Source: Deltaproteobacteria bacterium
GTDB taxonomy: Bacteria; Desulfobacterota; Desulfuromonadia; Desulfuromonadales; Geopsychrobacteraceae
NCBI GenBank assembly: GCA_024280335.1
Contig: JAJRQI010000049.1
Span: 38,300 to 102,299, forward strand
Direction of reading: 5' to 3'
Length of the DNA: 64,000 nucleotides
Of the stretch, positions 41,957 through 51,385 are shown one piece after another. The notes under the pieces are model-generated. The model saw only the letters and a program-made list of their open reading frames with translations. It did no database searches and had not been told where the DNA came from. The translations under genes and the position numbers were made by a program. Position 1 is the stretch's first letter. The number at the start of each line of letters is the position of its first letter.

Positions 41957-42754
41957 GTGTACGATTTCAGCCGTTGTAAACTCTGTGGAGAGCAGGCCGC
42001 AGTGCCAAAATATAGTTTGCCGCAGATGACCGTCTATGCCTGCGGCAACTGTGATTTCCATTCTATCGATGCCCTTGATGATTTTCCGCCGGAACAACCG
42101 GAGGGGACCCTGTTGACGGAAAAATCTCGAAAGTTCATCGAGAGTAAACTGCCGCAGAATCGCAAGCGGATGAAAAAGAATCTGCGCTTTATCCGGGCGC
42201 ATCTGTCGCCGACGGGACGGCATTGTCTCGATATCGGTTCCGGGGTGGGACTCTTTCCGGCGCTGTGGCAAAAAGCGGGGGGAGTGGCGCAGGGGATCGA
42301 ACCGCAACAGATCTTCCGCGAGTTCGCCCAGGAAAATTTCCAGCTTCGCTTAAGGCGTGAGTTGATCGAAGATCCCTGTTGGCAGATTGACTGCGCCGAG
42401 ATTTTCGATCTGGTGACGATCTGGGACACTCTGGAACACGTCAATTTCCCGGCGGAAACACTCAAGGCCGCGTGCCGGGTCATCAAACCGGGCGGACATC
42501 TATTTCTCGATACCCCGTCCCGTGACGCGTTTTCCTACCGGGTCAGTGAATGGTCGTACCGGCTCAGCCGAGGGAGCAAACCGCTGCTGCTGAACCGGCT
42601 CTATTCACCGAAACCATACCGGCATAAACAGATTTTTACCCAGTTGCAATTAACAGCGCTGCTGGGAAAAATCGGCCTTTCCGTTGTCGGCCGCTCTGAT
42701 TATCATCGCTCGGGAACTAAACTGGTGGTTGTCTGTCAAAAGAATGTCAGATGA
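41957..42754 (+). CDS. Class I SAM methyltransferase with N-terminal zinc ribbon
   Basis: The 265-residue protein starts (GTG, with GGGAG upstream) with a zinc-ribbon-like CKLC...CGNC (Cys7, Cys10, Cys29, Cys32). It continues with methyltransferase motif I CLDIGSGVGLFPALW (about 90-104) and the LVTIWDTLEHV and HLFLDTPSRD motifs of methyltransf_23-type enzymes. It resembles sugar or lipid methyltransferases of surface-polymer loci. Its end lies 7 bp from the convergent fdhD-mobA gene. Substrate unknown. Confidence 0.85.
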   Translation: MYDFSRCKLCGEQAAVPKYSLPQMTVYACGNCDFHSIDALDDFPPEQPEGTLLTEKSRKFIESKLPQNRKRMKKNLRFIRAHLSPTGRHCLDIGSGVGLFPALWQKAGGVAQGIEPQQIFREFAQENFQLRLRRELIEDPCWQIDCAEIFDLVTIWDTLEHVNFPAETLKAACRVIKPGGHLFLDTPSRDAFSYRVSEWSYRLSRGSKPLLLNRLYSPKPYRHKQIFTQLQLTALLGKIGLSVVGRSDYHRSGTKLVVVCQKNVR

Positions 42755-42761
42755 TTTGCAG

Positions 42762-44177
42762 CTACCCAGTCGACGCTGCTCGGTTGTAACTGCCGTTTCC
42801 GGCATCATTGTCGCAGTCTCCCCGCAGTTGGAAATATTCCTCCGGGGTGTTGATATTGCGAAAGCTGCGCTCCTGCGGATCGACCTGCTGCAGTTTCTCA
42901 GCCGGTATTTCTACCACCCGCACCTGCTTGAAAAAGCTGACAATCCGCTGTTTCCCCTGATCGAGAACCTGTTCCATCGCTGGCAGACAGGTCTTTCCGT
43001 AGAGCGCGTGCAGCGGTTCGTGGCCGCTGCTGCTGACCGGCAGAATCAGATCGCCCCGCTCTGCTTCGGCGCAGATGCAGCGGACCAGTTCCGGGGTGAC
43101 AAACGGCATGTCACAACCGACGACAAAGGTGTGTTGCTGCTGAGCATGTTTGACCCCAGAGTGGATTCCAGCCAACGCCCCTTGTGCAGCGTAGATGTCG
43201 GGCACTTTGCGGCAGGGGATTTCCGGGTAGAGTTCCGGTGAGTTGGTGACAATCAGCACCTCGTCGAACAGTGCGGCCAGTCGGGCGTAAACATGGTCGA
43301 TGAAACGTGCGCCGTGAATCGGCAGCAATGACTTGTCGCTGCCCATCCGGCGACTTTCACCGCCAGCGAGAATCACCCCGGTGATCCCGGGAATTTTTTG
43401 TTCACTATTCGACAGCTGGAGCTGCTCCGGATGGCTGTAGATCTCCAGCGACTCACCGCGCAGGTAGCCGATCAGGGTAATTCCGGCCTGTTCGCAGAGC
43501 TTGATCGCCTGATCGGTCGGCGAGGTGCGCGATGCGAGCAGACCGATGCCGAGGCGGGCCGCTTTGGCGACCATCTCGGTGGAAATTCGCCCCGAGGTGA
43601 CCAACAGCTTGTCGCGCAGATCAATCCCCTTGAACAGCGCTTCCCCGGCCAGCCGGTCGAGGCAGTTGTGTCGGCCGATATCCTCGGCAAACAGCAACAG
43701 TCCGTCCTTATCGCCGATCGCCGCCGAGTGGATACCGCCATGGTTGCGGTACTGCTCGGTCTTTTTCCCCAGCTGCCGCAGCAGTAGAAACAGACTGTCG
43801 CTGGAATAATTACGCGGCCGCTTACCCGAATCTGCCAGTAGCTGTTGCGGCAGGTTGTAGGCAATGCCGCTGCCGCAACCGGAGGTCAGAGTCGGCTGCA
43901 ACTGTTGCGGCAGGTCTTTTTTCAGTCGGACTTCAGCCAGACCGAAATCGGCGCAGACGCCCAGGCTCTGAATATCATCGAGCGAGTCGGCAAACCCCTG
44001 TAAACAGAAAAAACCGGCCAGCAGAAAATTAAGCTGATGCGGTGAGCAGACCAGTGTTGCCAGCTCGCGACCGTTGACCCGCAGGCGCAGCGGATACTCT
44101 GCTACCACTGCTCGCTGCTGTGCTTGCAGACGACCGTTCTTCAATCGGTAGATACTATGCTCTCGATTTTTGCCCAT
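42762..44177 (-). CDS. fdhD-mobA: FdhD-MobA fusion (formate dehydrogenase sulfurtransferase plus molybdenum cofactor guanylyltransferase)
   Basis: The 471-residue protein joins two maturation functions. The FdhD part (about 1-265) has TSGCGSGIAYN, HSAAIGDKDG, GRHNCLDRLAGEA and VTSGRISTEMVAKAA. It delivers sulfur to the molybdenum cofactor, and its active loop shows a single Cys in GCGSG where E. coli has CxxC. The MobA part (about 270-455) has GVILAGGESRRMGSDKSLLP and CDMPFVTPELV, and attaches GMP to molybdopterin. Both are needed for formate dehydrogenase. It is the last gene of the fdh group, 29 bp after fdhE. The fusion is known in relatives. Confidence 0.93.
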   Translation of the reverse strand: MGKNREHSIYRLKNGRLQAQQRAVVAEYPLRLRVNGRELATLVCSPHQLNFLLAGFFCLQGFADSLDDIQSLGVCADFGLAEVRLKKDLPQQLQPTLTSGCGSGIAYNLPQQLLADSGKRPRNYSSDSLFLLLRQLGKKTEQYRNHGGIHSAAIGDKDGLLLFAEDIGRHNCLDRLAGEALFKGIDLRDKLLVTSGRISTEMVAKAARLGIGLLASRTSPTDQAIKLCEQAGITLIGYLRGESLEIYSHPEQLQLSNSEQKIPGITGVILAGGESRRMGSDKSLLPIHGARFIDHVYARLAALFDEVLIVTNSPELYPEIPCRKVPDIYAAQGALAGIHSGVKHAQQQHTFVVGCDMPFVTPELVRCICAEAERGDLILPVSSSGHEPLHALYGKTCLPAMEQVLDQGKQRIVSFFKQVRVVEIPAEKLQQVDPQERSFRNINTPEEYFQLRGDCDNDAGNGSYNRAASTG

Positions 44178-44206
44178 CGTTATCCTCCGCGCAACTAACC
44201 CCTGCT

Positions 44207-45064
44207 TCAGGATTTCTGATCGATTTTCCCTTTGGCAAAACCTTCTTTTTGCGCCAACAGATCGAGGTGCATGGTATTGAGATCCTCGACATCCATCGGC
44301 AGCCCTTCGCCCAGTTCACGGCTGTCGACGACTTTGAGATAACAGGAGCATTTGCGGCAGATATCGACCCGATAGCCGCTATCCCCTTCAGCGGTGAAAT
44401 ATTCCAGGCTGTCACTCTCCTGATTGCCGCAGTAGCTGCACTTGATCCGGGTCATCTCCCAGCTGGTGGCGCAGATTGAACAGTGGAGCCTTTTCTGCCC
44501 CTCTTCACCGCCAAACTCGCCCATCGACGGAACTGCGCCGCAGGTCGGACAATAGCCCTCCTGCCAGTCATCAAGCATTGGTTGCGGCGTCCTGTTGCGC
44601 CATTGTTGCAAACCGAAGGCGAGTGCGGTGGAGCAGACATATTCGAGCAGGGCGGAGGGGACTTCGACCGCGGTCGCTGCTGCTTCAAGCGGCTCACGGT
44701 TTTTTTCCAGACAGGCGAGCAACAGCTGGTCGCTGGCCAACTGGCCGGAAGTGAAGGCCTGGCGGACCAGCTGCAACTCTGCTCCGCCCTCTTTCCCCAG
44801 CTCAATCAGACTGTCGATCAGTTGGCAGAGAAACTGATTCGTTGCCGGCACGTCGATCTGCACTGCATCGCGACTGAGCAGCGGAAAACCGGCCTGACGG
44901 CGGGTTGGCCAGCTTTGCAACTCAGGGGAGCAGTCCAGCCAGCTCGCGTCTTTGTCTTGCAGAAATTCGCAGAGGCCGCTGTAGAAATCGTAAATTTCAG
45001 CATATTGGGGACGCTGCTTGCGCAGCTGGGTCAGGCGCAGTAATTTTTCACTCACTAAATTCAT
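44207..45064 (-). CDS. fdhE: Formate dehydrogenase accessory protein FdhE
   Basis: The 285-residue cytoplasmic protein has the four CxxC pairs of FdhE (CPTC, CSIC, CSYC and CRKC, all in about residues 170-245) that bind iron. It helps mature respiratory formate dehydrogenase before Tat export. It follows the cytochrome peroxidase gene by 15 bp and precedes fdhD-mobA. Confidence 0.94.
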   Translation of the reverse strand: MNLVSEKLLRLTQLRKQRPQYAEIYDFYSGLCEFLQDKDASWLDCSPELQSWPTRRQAGFPLLSRDAVQIDVPATNQFLCQLIDSLIELGKEGGAELQLVRQAFTSGQLASDQLLLACLEKNREPLEAAATAVEVPSALLEYVCSTALAFGLQQWRNRTPQPMLDDWQEGYCPTCGAVPSMGEFGGEEGQKRLHCSICATSWEMTRIKCSYCGNQESDSLEYFTAEGDSGYRVDICRKCSCYLKVVDSRELGEGLPMDVEDLNTMHLDLLAQKEGFAKGKIDQKS

Positions 45065-45079
45065 GGCAATTCCTCCATT

Positions 45080-46147
45080 TCATTCGCCCGGTGGGCGTGG
45101 TGCCCGAACTGGCTGATAGGTTCCGGTTAAGCTGCGTAAGAAAATTTCCAGGTCTTGTTTTTCTGCAGCACTCAAATTGAGCGGTTTAAGCAGCGCCGAT
45201 TTGTTCGGATCGTCGCCGCCACCCCGGTTGAAAAACTCGATCACCTCACGCAGGCTGGCGATGCTGCCATTATGCATGTAGGGCGCGGTCTCCTCAACTT
45301 GCCGCAACGGCGGGGTGCGGAAGGCGCCCAGATCTTTGCTGCGGCGACTGATCGCATAGTAGCCGGGATCGCGATCCATCTCTGCCAGCCCCAGCTCGGC
45401 GAGAAAAAAGTTACGCGTGGTGCGATGTTGTGGGTCGCTGACCAACGCGGGTAATTCCTCGATGCCGAGGTTGTAATAGCCTTGATTGGTCAAGAGTGAG
45501 CCGCTGTGACATCGGCTGCAACCGCCCCGCTCGCTGAAAAAAATTTCTGCACCGCGCTGAGCCTGCGCGGAGAGTGCCTGCTGGTCGCCTGCCAGATAAC
45601 GGTCGAACGGTGCGTCGGTGATCTGTAGGGTCTGTTGAAATGCTGCCAGTGCTGCAACGATCCGCTCAATGCTGACCTCCCCTCCCCAGGCGGCCTGAAA
45701 CAGTTGCCGATAGGCGGGGATTTCGCGCAGTTTGGCAACCAGAAAGCGCGGGTTGAGGTTCATTTCAAACGAAGAGTGGATCGGGCCGAGCGCCTGATTC
45801 TCCAGGCTGCGGCTGCGACCGTCCCAGAAGAATATATCCAGATAAGCGACATTGAGCAGACTGAGGGTATGTCGCCAGTGCTTGTTGGTCGGGTAGGCGG
45901 CAGAAATCTTCTGCCCGTCGGCAAATGCTTCGTCTGGGATATGGCAAACGGCACAGCTGACGGTGCCGTCGCCCGACAGCCGCCGGTCGAAAAACAGCGC
46001 CTGGCCGAGCGCTACTTTGGCTGCTTCTGGTTGCTGCAGAGCTGCCAGTGGAGCCAGTTTTTTCCAGCTAGCGACGGTTGCCGGATTCGCGTAAGCGAAA
46101 CTGCCGCAGAGCAGAAACAGCAAACCTGCGTAAAAGACTCGAATCAT
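45080..46147 (-). CDS. Diheme cytochrome c peroxidase (CcpA/MauG family)
   Basis: The 355-residue precursor has a signal peptide (about 1-20) and two heme c sites, CAVCH (65-69) and CSRCH (210-214). It also has the family stretch FRTPPLRQVEETAPYMHNGS, which supplies the distal region of the low-potential heme. It reduces hydrogen peroxide in the periplasm using cytochrome c electrons. It overlaps the DsbA-like gene by 4 bp within the fdh group, which suggests formate-linked peroxide defence. Members of this family are often annotated only as peroxidase, so the substrate is inferred. Confidence 0.92.
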   Translation of the reverse strand: MIRVFYAGLLFLLCGSFAYANPATVASWKKLAPLAALQQPEAAKVALGQALFFDRRLSGDGTVSCAVCHIPDEAFADGQKISAAYPTNKHWRHTLSLLNVAYLDIFFWDGRSRSLENQALGPIHSSFEMNLNPRFLVAKLREIPAYRQLFQAAWGGEVSIERIVAALAAFQQTLQITDAPFDRYLAGDQQALSAQAQRGAEIFFSERGGCSRCHSGSLLTNQGYYNLGIEELPALVSDPQHRTTRNFFLAELGLAEMDRDPGYYAISRRSKDLGAFRTPPLRQVEETAPYMHNGSIASLREVIEFFNRGGGDDPNKSALLKPLNLSAAEKQDLEIFLRSLTGTYQPVRAPRPPGE

Positions 46148-46749
46148 CCGCCCCCTTTGGACTGCTCTGCCAATGCCTGTTCAATCAGCTGGCGAAATTT
46201 TTCTATCGGTCGGTCACCGACCAGCAAGCGCCCATTGATAATAAAACTCGGCGTCTGATAGAGGTCAAGCTTACGCGCCAGTTGAACGTCGCTCTCCACC
46301 CGTGGCCGATACTGCTGACTGTCGAGTTCGGCGCTGAAGCGTTCGACATCGAGTTTCAGCCGTTGCGCATAGCCGATCAGGTCAGCACGGGTCAGCCGCT
46401 TCTGGTCCATCATCAAGTCGAAGTAATCCCAGAATTTGCCCTGTGCCCTGGCCGCTTCGGCGGCCTGCGCCGCCAGGTAGGAGTAGTCCCGATAACGGTA
46501 GGGGTAGTGTTTGATCACCAGGCGAAGTTTATCGGGGTACTCAGCAAGTAACTGTTCGACGATCGGACCGGCCGCCTGACAGTAGGGTCACTGAAAGTCG
46601 ATAAATTCGACCATAGTGACCGCAGCGTCCGCCGGGCCACGCATCGGAGCGTCGCCGAGCGGCACTTCGATCAGCGGTTTGTCGGCGCTGCTCGCCAATG
46701 GCAGGCTAAGCAGCAGGCCAAACAGCAGGATAGTCGGTAGTAACCGCAT
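46144..46749 (-). CDS. DsbA-like thiol-disulfide oxidoreductase with Sec-Pro-Tyr-Cys active site
   Basis: The frame runs 201 residues from the ATG at 46749 (signal peptide about 1-23) to the stop at 46144 when codon 54, TGA (46588-46590), is read as selenocysteine. The context MVEFIDFQ-U-PYCQAAGP is the thioredoxin-fold active site in which other DsbA proteins have CPYC, so U54 replaces the nucleophilic Cys and Cys57 remains. The cis-Pro motif is YQTPSFIING. A hairpin with GGU in its loop follows the TGA. Fdh in the same operon also uses Sec. A disrupted gene is unlikely because both flanks stay in frame and are conserved. Confidence 0.85.
46551..46583 (-). promoter_or_regulatory. Candidate bacterial SECIS element in the DsbA-like gene
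   Basis: In the transcript ACUGU pairs with ACAGU as an outer stem, then C/G and GGCGG paired with the GAUCGUC region (with mismatches), leaving an apical loop CCGGUCCGA. The loop opens about 16 nt after the UGA and contains GGU, as in bacterial SECIS elements. Folding was done by eye. Confidence 0.55.
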
Positions 46750-46760
46750 AGTATTGTCTC

Positions 46761-46810
46761 CAAAAAAGAGGTTTCGCGGCCGATCGGCAGAGCTGCAGAT
46801 CGGCCGCGAA
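46761..46810 (-). terminator. Strong terminator-type hairpin between fdhC and the DsbA-like gene
   Basis: A 13-bp perfect stem TTCGCGGCCGATC/GATCGGCCGCGAA (46773-46785 and 46798-46810, minus strand) is followed by ACCTC and six T residues. It lies 12 bp before the DsbA-like start, so it would partly end fdhABC transcription or set a separate level for the downstream genes. Confidence 0.75.
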
Positions 46811-46819
46811 GCGGAGGGA

Positions 46820-47434
46820 CTAATCTTCGCCAGCGACTTCCTTGAACCATTTACTGGCATGTTTTTTGGCCCAGACCTTTTTCACCTGCCCCCAGAGCAT
46901 GCCGTCGACGGTGCCGGGATTGCCGATGGTTGCCAGGTAGATATGCACCACCGCACCCATCATGATCAGGATGAAAAACAGGCCGTGCAGCATCAGTGAA
47001 AACTGGGTCATGCCGCGCGCCATCGCGGTCGGATCCCAGATGATAAAGCCGGTCACCCCCAGCACCAGTGCGGCAACGAAGGAGAACAGGGCGAACAGTT
47101 TCTGTCCGGCGTTGAATTTGCCTTGTGGGATCTCTTTTTCGTTCTTCGACAGGTAGCCGCCAAAAGCAGCGAACCATTTAGCGTCGTCACTGTCAAAACT
47201 GCAGCTGTCTTTGGCGTGGGCAAAGAACAGCAGCAGTGAGGCGATCAAAAAGACGACCCCGGCAATCTTATGCGCCAGGATTCCTTGTTCCGGGCCGCCG
47301 AAGAAGCTGAAGTAGCCGAAGAAGGTGTGGGCAAACAGGCCCAGTCCGGAGATCACCAGCACCAGAAAGGCGACCGCGAGGGTCCAGTGAACGACGCGAT
47401 CAAAAGCGCTGAAACGCTCGACATATCTACCCAT
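46820..47434 (-). CDS. fdhC: Formate dehydrogenase gamma subunit (cytochrome b556)
   Basis: The 204-residue integral membrane protein has four helices (about 15-40, 55-75, 110-130, 145-170) with the heme-ligand histidines of FdnI: HWTLAVAFLVLV, LAHKIAGVVFL and MLHGLFFILIMMGAVVHIYLA. It carries electrons from the iron-sulfur subunit to quinone. The ATG at 47434 is preferred because GGAGG lies eight bases upstream; the in-frame GTG six bases earlier overlaps the fdhB stop. Confidence 0.92.
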   Translation of the reverse strand: MGRYVERFSAFDRVVHWTLAVAFLVLVISGLGLFAHTFFGYFSFFGGPEQGILAHKIAGVVFLIASLLLFFAHAKDSCSFDSDDAKWFAAFGGYLSKNEKEIPQGKFNAGQKLFALFSFVAALVLGVTGFIIWDPTAMARGMTQFSLMLHGLFFILIMMGAVVHIYLATIGNPGTVDGMLWGQVKKVWAKKHASKWFKEVAGED

Positions 47435-47436
47435 GA

Positions 47437-48201
47437 TCACTCACCTCCCTTTGCTTCGGTGTCATCGTCAAGCTGCTTCGGTCCGACCGTGACGTAGTGC
47501 AGCATCGCGACCCCGACCGAACCCCAGAAACCGAGAATACCGAGCGGCTTGATGACATCCTTCCAGAGGAAGATCGAGGTTGGAATGCTCGGGTTGTCGG
47601 CCAACTTATAGTCCTGCGGCTGGTTGTCGAGCAGATACATGGCCCCTAAGCCGCTGAGCGCTTTTTCTCCGTAGAGCTTGCGACCGCTGGTCTTGCCTTG
47701 CGCGATCAATTTGTCGCGAGCGCCGAACTGCAAGGTTCCGGTCGGGCAGGCTTTAACGCAGGCCGGTTGCAAACCGTTGCCGACCCGGTCGAGGCAGCCG
47801 TGACATTTGGTGATTTTATTGTCGGCATCGTAGCGGGGCACATCGAAGGGGCAGCCGTTGACGCAGTAGTTGCAACCGATGCATTTGTCCTTGTCGAAGC
47901 CGATCAGCCCTTCTTCGGTGCGGAACAGCGCACCGGTCGAGGGGCAAACCTTGAGGCAACCGGCTTCACCGCAGTGCAGGCAGCGCTTGTTGAGGAACAG
48001 CCACTTGAACTCGCCGTTCACTTCGGTTTCGATAAACTCGATCTTGTTGTACAGATGCGGCGTCAGTTGCGGCGGGTTTTCGTAGCTGCCGCGGTTGATC
48101 TCGCTGTCCGCCGGAAGTTTATTCCACTGTTTGCAGGCCACCTGGCAGCTTCGACAGGCGGTGCAGCGACTGGTATCGATCATGAATGCTTTACGTGCCA
48201 T
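47437..48201 (-). CDS. fdhB: Formate dehydrogenase beta subunit (iron-sulfur)
   Basis: The 254-residue protein has four ferredoxin-type cluster motifs: CTACRSCQVACKQW, CLHCGEAGCLKVCPSTGA, CIGCNYCVNGCPFDVPRYD and CHGCLDRV followed by CVKACPTGTL. A single C-terminal helix (about 218-240, LGFWGSVGVAMLHYVTVG) anchors it to the membrane, as in FdnH. It relays electrons from FdhA to FdhC on the periplasmic side. It starts 6 bp after fdhA. Confidence 0.95.
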   Translation of the reverse strand: MARKAFMIDTSRCTACRSCQVACKQWNKLPADSEINRGSYENPPQLTPHLYNKIEFIETEVNGEFKWLFLNKRCLHCGEAGCLKVCPSTGALFRTEEGLIGFDKDKCIGCNYCVNGCPFDVPRYDADNKITKCHGCLDRVGNGLQPACVKACPTGTLQFGARDKLIAQGKTSGRKLYGEKALSGLGAMYLLDNQPQDYKLADNPSIPTSIFLWKDVIKPLGILGFWGSVGVAMLHYVTVGPKQLDDDTEAKGGE

Positions 48202-48207
48202 CGCGCA

Positions 48208-51200
48208 TCACCCCCTTTTCTCGATGTTGACCTGAAAGGCCTTGGTTTCTGGAATCATCGTATTGGCATCGCCGATGGTCGGGGTCAGCAGGTTGGCGCT
48301 ATCGCCGGTGTTAGGCGTGCTCCAGCCGTAACACCAGGGCAGTCCGACCTGGTGGATGGTGGTCCCCTGCACCTTGAACGGTTGGAAGCGTTTGGTGACA
48401 ATCGCCACCGCCTCAACCTGGCCGCGTGCTGAAGAGACCTTCACCCAATCGCCGTTTTTGATGTTCTTTTCTGCGGCCAGTTGTGGGTTCATCTCTACGA
48501 ACATGCTCGGCTGCATCTCCAGCAGCCAGGGGATGTTGCGGGTCATGACGCCGGTCTGCCAGTGCTCGGTGACCCGATAGGTGGTCGCCACATAGGGATA
48601 ACGCTGGTCGCAGGAGTAGAAGATATCCTCCTCCAGGCCGCCCTCCTCATAGAACAGTTTGATCACCGGATTATTCTTGGTGCCGGAGAGTGGATTCTTC
48701 TCGATCGGGCACTCCAGCGGTTCGTAGTGCTCGGGGAACGGGCCTTCCTTCATCTTGGCGCCGAAGATTGAAGCAACCCCGTCCGGCAACATGATGAACG
48801 ATTTTTTGGTGCCCGGCTGATTCAGCGGTTTCCAGCCGCCGTCGGGGACATCCCCCTGCCATTTGGCGCCGTTCCACCAGATCACTGGCTGCTTCTTGTC
48901 CCACGGCTGACCGCTGGCATCGACCGAGGCGCGGTTGTAAAGAATCCGCCGGTTGACCGGCCAGCACCAGCCCCACTCGGGGTAGAGACCGATGCCGCTC
49001 GGATCTTTCTGGCTGCGGCGGGCCATGTTGTTGCCCTTGCCATTGTAGCTCTGGCAGTAGAGCCAGTTGCCCGAGTTGGTCGAACCGTCATCCTGCAGGT
49101 AGGCAAAAGAGGGGACCAGATCGCCCTTCTTAAACGACTTGCCCTTGACCACTTTGTCGGCAAGGAAGTAGCCGTTGATCTCTTTGGCGACCGCATGGAT
49201 ATCGATGTGCTCAATCTTGCCGTCGAGCCCCTTGAAGCCGTAATCCCAGCTCAGTTTGGTGATCGCTTCGGGGAAGGCGCCGCCCTCTTTTTTGTAGAGC
49301 GCGCAGACCCGGCTGTAGAGCTCGTTCATCACTTGCGAGTCGTGACGGCTGTTACCGAGCGGCTCGACCGCCTGATAGCGCCACTGCGCCCAGCGGCCGG
49401 AGTTGGTGATGCTGCCCTCTTTTTCAAACGAAGCGGCGATCGGCAAAAAGAAGACCTCGGTGTCGATCTGGCTCGGGTCCATCTTCGGCCCCTTCCAGAA
49501 ACTGGCGGTTTCGTTGTCGAACAGGTTGACGGTAACCATCCAATCAAGCTTGGCCAGAGCCTTACGCACCTTGTTGGCGTTACTGCCCGAACAGGCCGGG
49601 TTCTGGCCCCAGGCGAAGAAACCTTTGACGTCACCCTTGAACATCCGGTCGAACAGCATCAACCAGCTGGCGTTCTGCCCATCGTCCAGCTTCGGCAGCA
49701 GGCTGTAGCCGAAATCTTCCTCAGTCGTCAGGCCGCTGTCGAAGTGAGCGCGCAGCAGTGAAGTGATGTACTTGCTGCGGTTGCTCCACCAGTTGGCGCT
49801 CTCCGGGTCGTTGGTCTGCGGCGTGCTCTTCTCGATGTATTTGGCCAGATCGGGCCAGCTCGCCTTCGGCGTGGGCAGGTAACCGGGCAGGATGTGGAAC
49901 AGCAGGCAGTGGTCGGTCGAACCCTGCACATTCGACTCGCCGCGCAGGGCGTTGACGCCGCCACCGGCGATGCCGATGTTGCCGAGCAGCAGCTGGATGA
50001 TTGCCATGGTACGGATATTCTGGGTACCGACGGTGTGCTGGGTCCAGCCCATCGCATACATGATGGTCGCCGCTTTGCCCGCTTTGCCGGTCGAGGCGTA
50101 GATCTGATAGACCTCCATCAGCTTCTCTTGCGGAGTGCCGGTGATATCGGAAACCAGCTCGGGGGTGTAGCGGGAGAAGTGTTTTTTCAACAGTTGCAGC
50201 ACGCAGTTGGGATCCTGCATGCTCAGATCGGATTTGGGAACCCCCTTGGCGTCGCGCTGGAACGACCAGCTCGACTTGTCGTAGCTGCGCTTCTGCTCAT
50301 CGTAACCGGAGAAGAGACCGTCCAGTTCGCCCGGCATCTTGAAATCGGGATTGACCAGGAAGGTCGCGTTGGTGTGCAGCTGCATATACTCGGCATGATA
50401 GAGGTTATTCTCAATGATGTATTTAATCATCCCGCCTAAAAAGGCGATATCGGTGCCGCTGCGTAAGGGCGCGTAGAGATCGGCTTTGGCGCTGGTGCGG
50501 GTGAAACGTGGGTCGACGCTGAGCAGCTTGGCGCCTTTATCCATCGCCTCTAACACATATTTAAACGAAATCGGGTGGTTCTCGGCGGCATTGGAACCCA
50601 TGATCAGAATAACGTCTGAGTTGCGGATGTCGATCCAGTGGTTGGTCATAGCACCGCGGCCGAAGGAGGTCGCCAAACTGGCAACCGTGGCGGAGTGTCA
50701 TATTCGCGCCTGGTGTTCTATGTAGACCAGACCCCAGCTGCGCAACAGTTTCTGAAACAGGTAACACTCTTCGTTATCAAGCGCCGCGCTGCCGACCGAA
50801 GCGATGCCGTCGGTGCGATTGACCACTTGGCCTTTACTGTTCTTCTCCATGAAGGTGGCGTCGCGGGTCGCCTTGATCTTTTGCGCGATCTGATCGAGCG
50901 ACCAGTCCCAGGAGACTTTCTGCCACTCCCTGGAACCTTTGGCCCGGTACATCGGTTCGGTGATCCGTTTTTCATTGTGGCGCAGTTGGTAGGCGGCTGA
51001 GCCTTTGCTGCAGAGGGTGCCGCGGTTGATCGGATGATCCGGGTCCCCCTCGATGTTGATCACATCGCCGCCGCGGCTGTGGACGATCATGCCGCAGCCG
51101 ACCGCGCAGTAGGGACAGATGGTGGTGGTCTCCTTGGCGTACTGGATGGCCAGCGGTGCTGCGTAGGCCTGGGCCGGCTTTAAGCCGACACCGACGATCG

Positions 51201-51255
51201 ACGCACCGACCGCCCCCCCGGAGAGCTTCAGAAATCCTCGTCTGCTAAGCTCCAT
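48208..51255 (-). CDS. fdhA: Formate dehydrogenase-N type alpha subunit, selenoprotein
   Basis: The 1015-residue molybdopterin enzyme has a Tat signal (SRRGFLKLSGG). The [4Fe-4S] ligands are Cys47, Cys50, Cys54 and Cys82 (CPYCAVGCGM). Codon 186 is TGA (50698-50700) in EHQARI-U-HSATVASLATSFGRGAMTNHW, at the selenocysteine position of E. coli FdnG. A perfect SECIS hairpin lies 11 bases after it. The enzyme oxidises formate in the periplasm with FdhB and FdhC. Two apparent genes here are really one gene. A -24/-12 promoter lies about 115 bp upstream of the ATG. FdhD, FdhE and MobA for its maturation are encoded downstream. Confidence 0.96.
50668..50686 (-). promoter_or_regulatory. SECIS hairpin of fdhA
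   Basis: The transcript reads GGUUGCC-AGUUU-GGCGACC: seven base pairs, a five-base loop with GU, and 11 nt between the UGA and the stem. Position and size match the E. coli fdnG/fdhF elements recognised by SelB. Confidence 0.88.
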
Positions 51256-51369
51256 AGTGTTCCTCCTTGTGGTTGGATTAAAAACTTAAATGCGATTGTC
51301 GCCGGTCGTTGACCGTTGCCTGACCGGTTCGATTCGAATAGATGGGCAGAGATAATCATGAGTTTCATT

Positions 51370-51385
51370 AGCAGAGGACATGCCA
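51370..51385 (-). promoter_or_regulatory. Sigma-54 promoter of the fdh operon
   Basis: The minus strand reads TGGCATG-TCCT-CTGCT: correct GG/GC spacing and near-consensus -24 and -12 elements. The predicted start is near 51358, about 100 nt before fdhA. A divergent NtrC-type regulator gene starts at 51708. Confidence 0.7.

Noticed and set aside
46518..46860. DsbA-like gene as a frameshifted or nonsense pseudogene
   Set aside because: The stop is TGA at exactly the active-site Cys, the frame is continuous on both sides, and a SECIS-like hairpin follows, so a selenoprotein explains it better.
50676..51255. Two separate formate dehydrogenase alpha fragments
   Set aside because: They are one selenoprotein gene; the TGA at 50698-50700 is in the known Sec position and has a SECIS hairpin.
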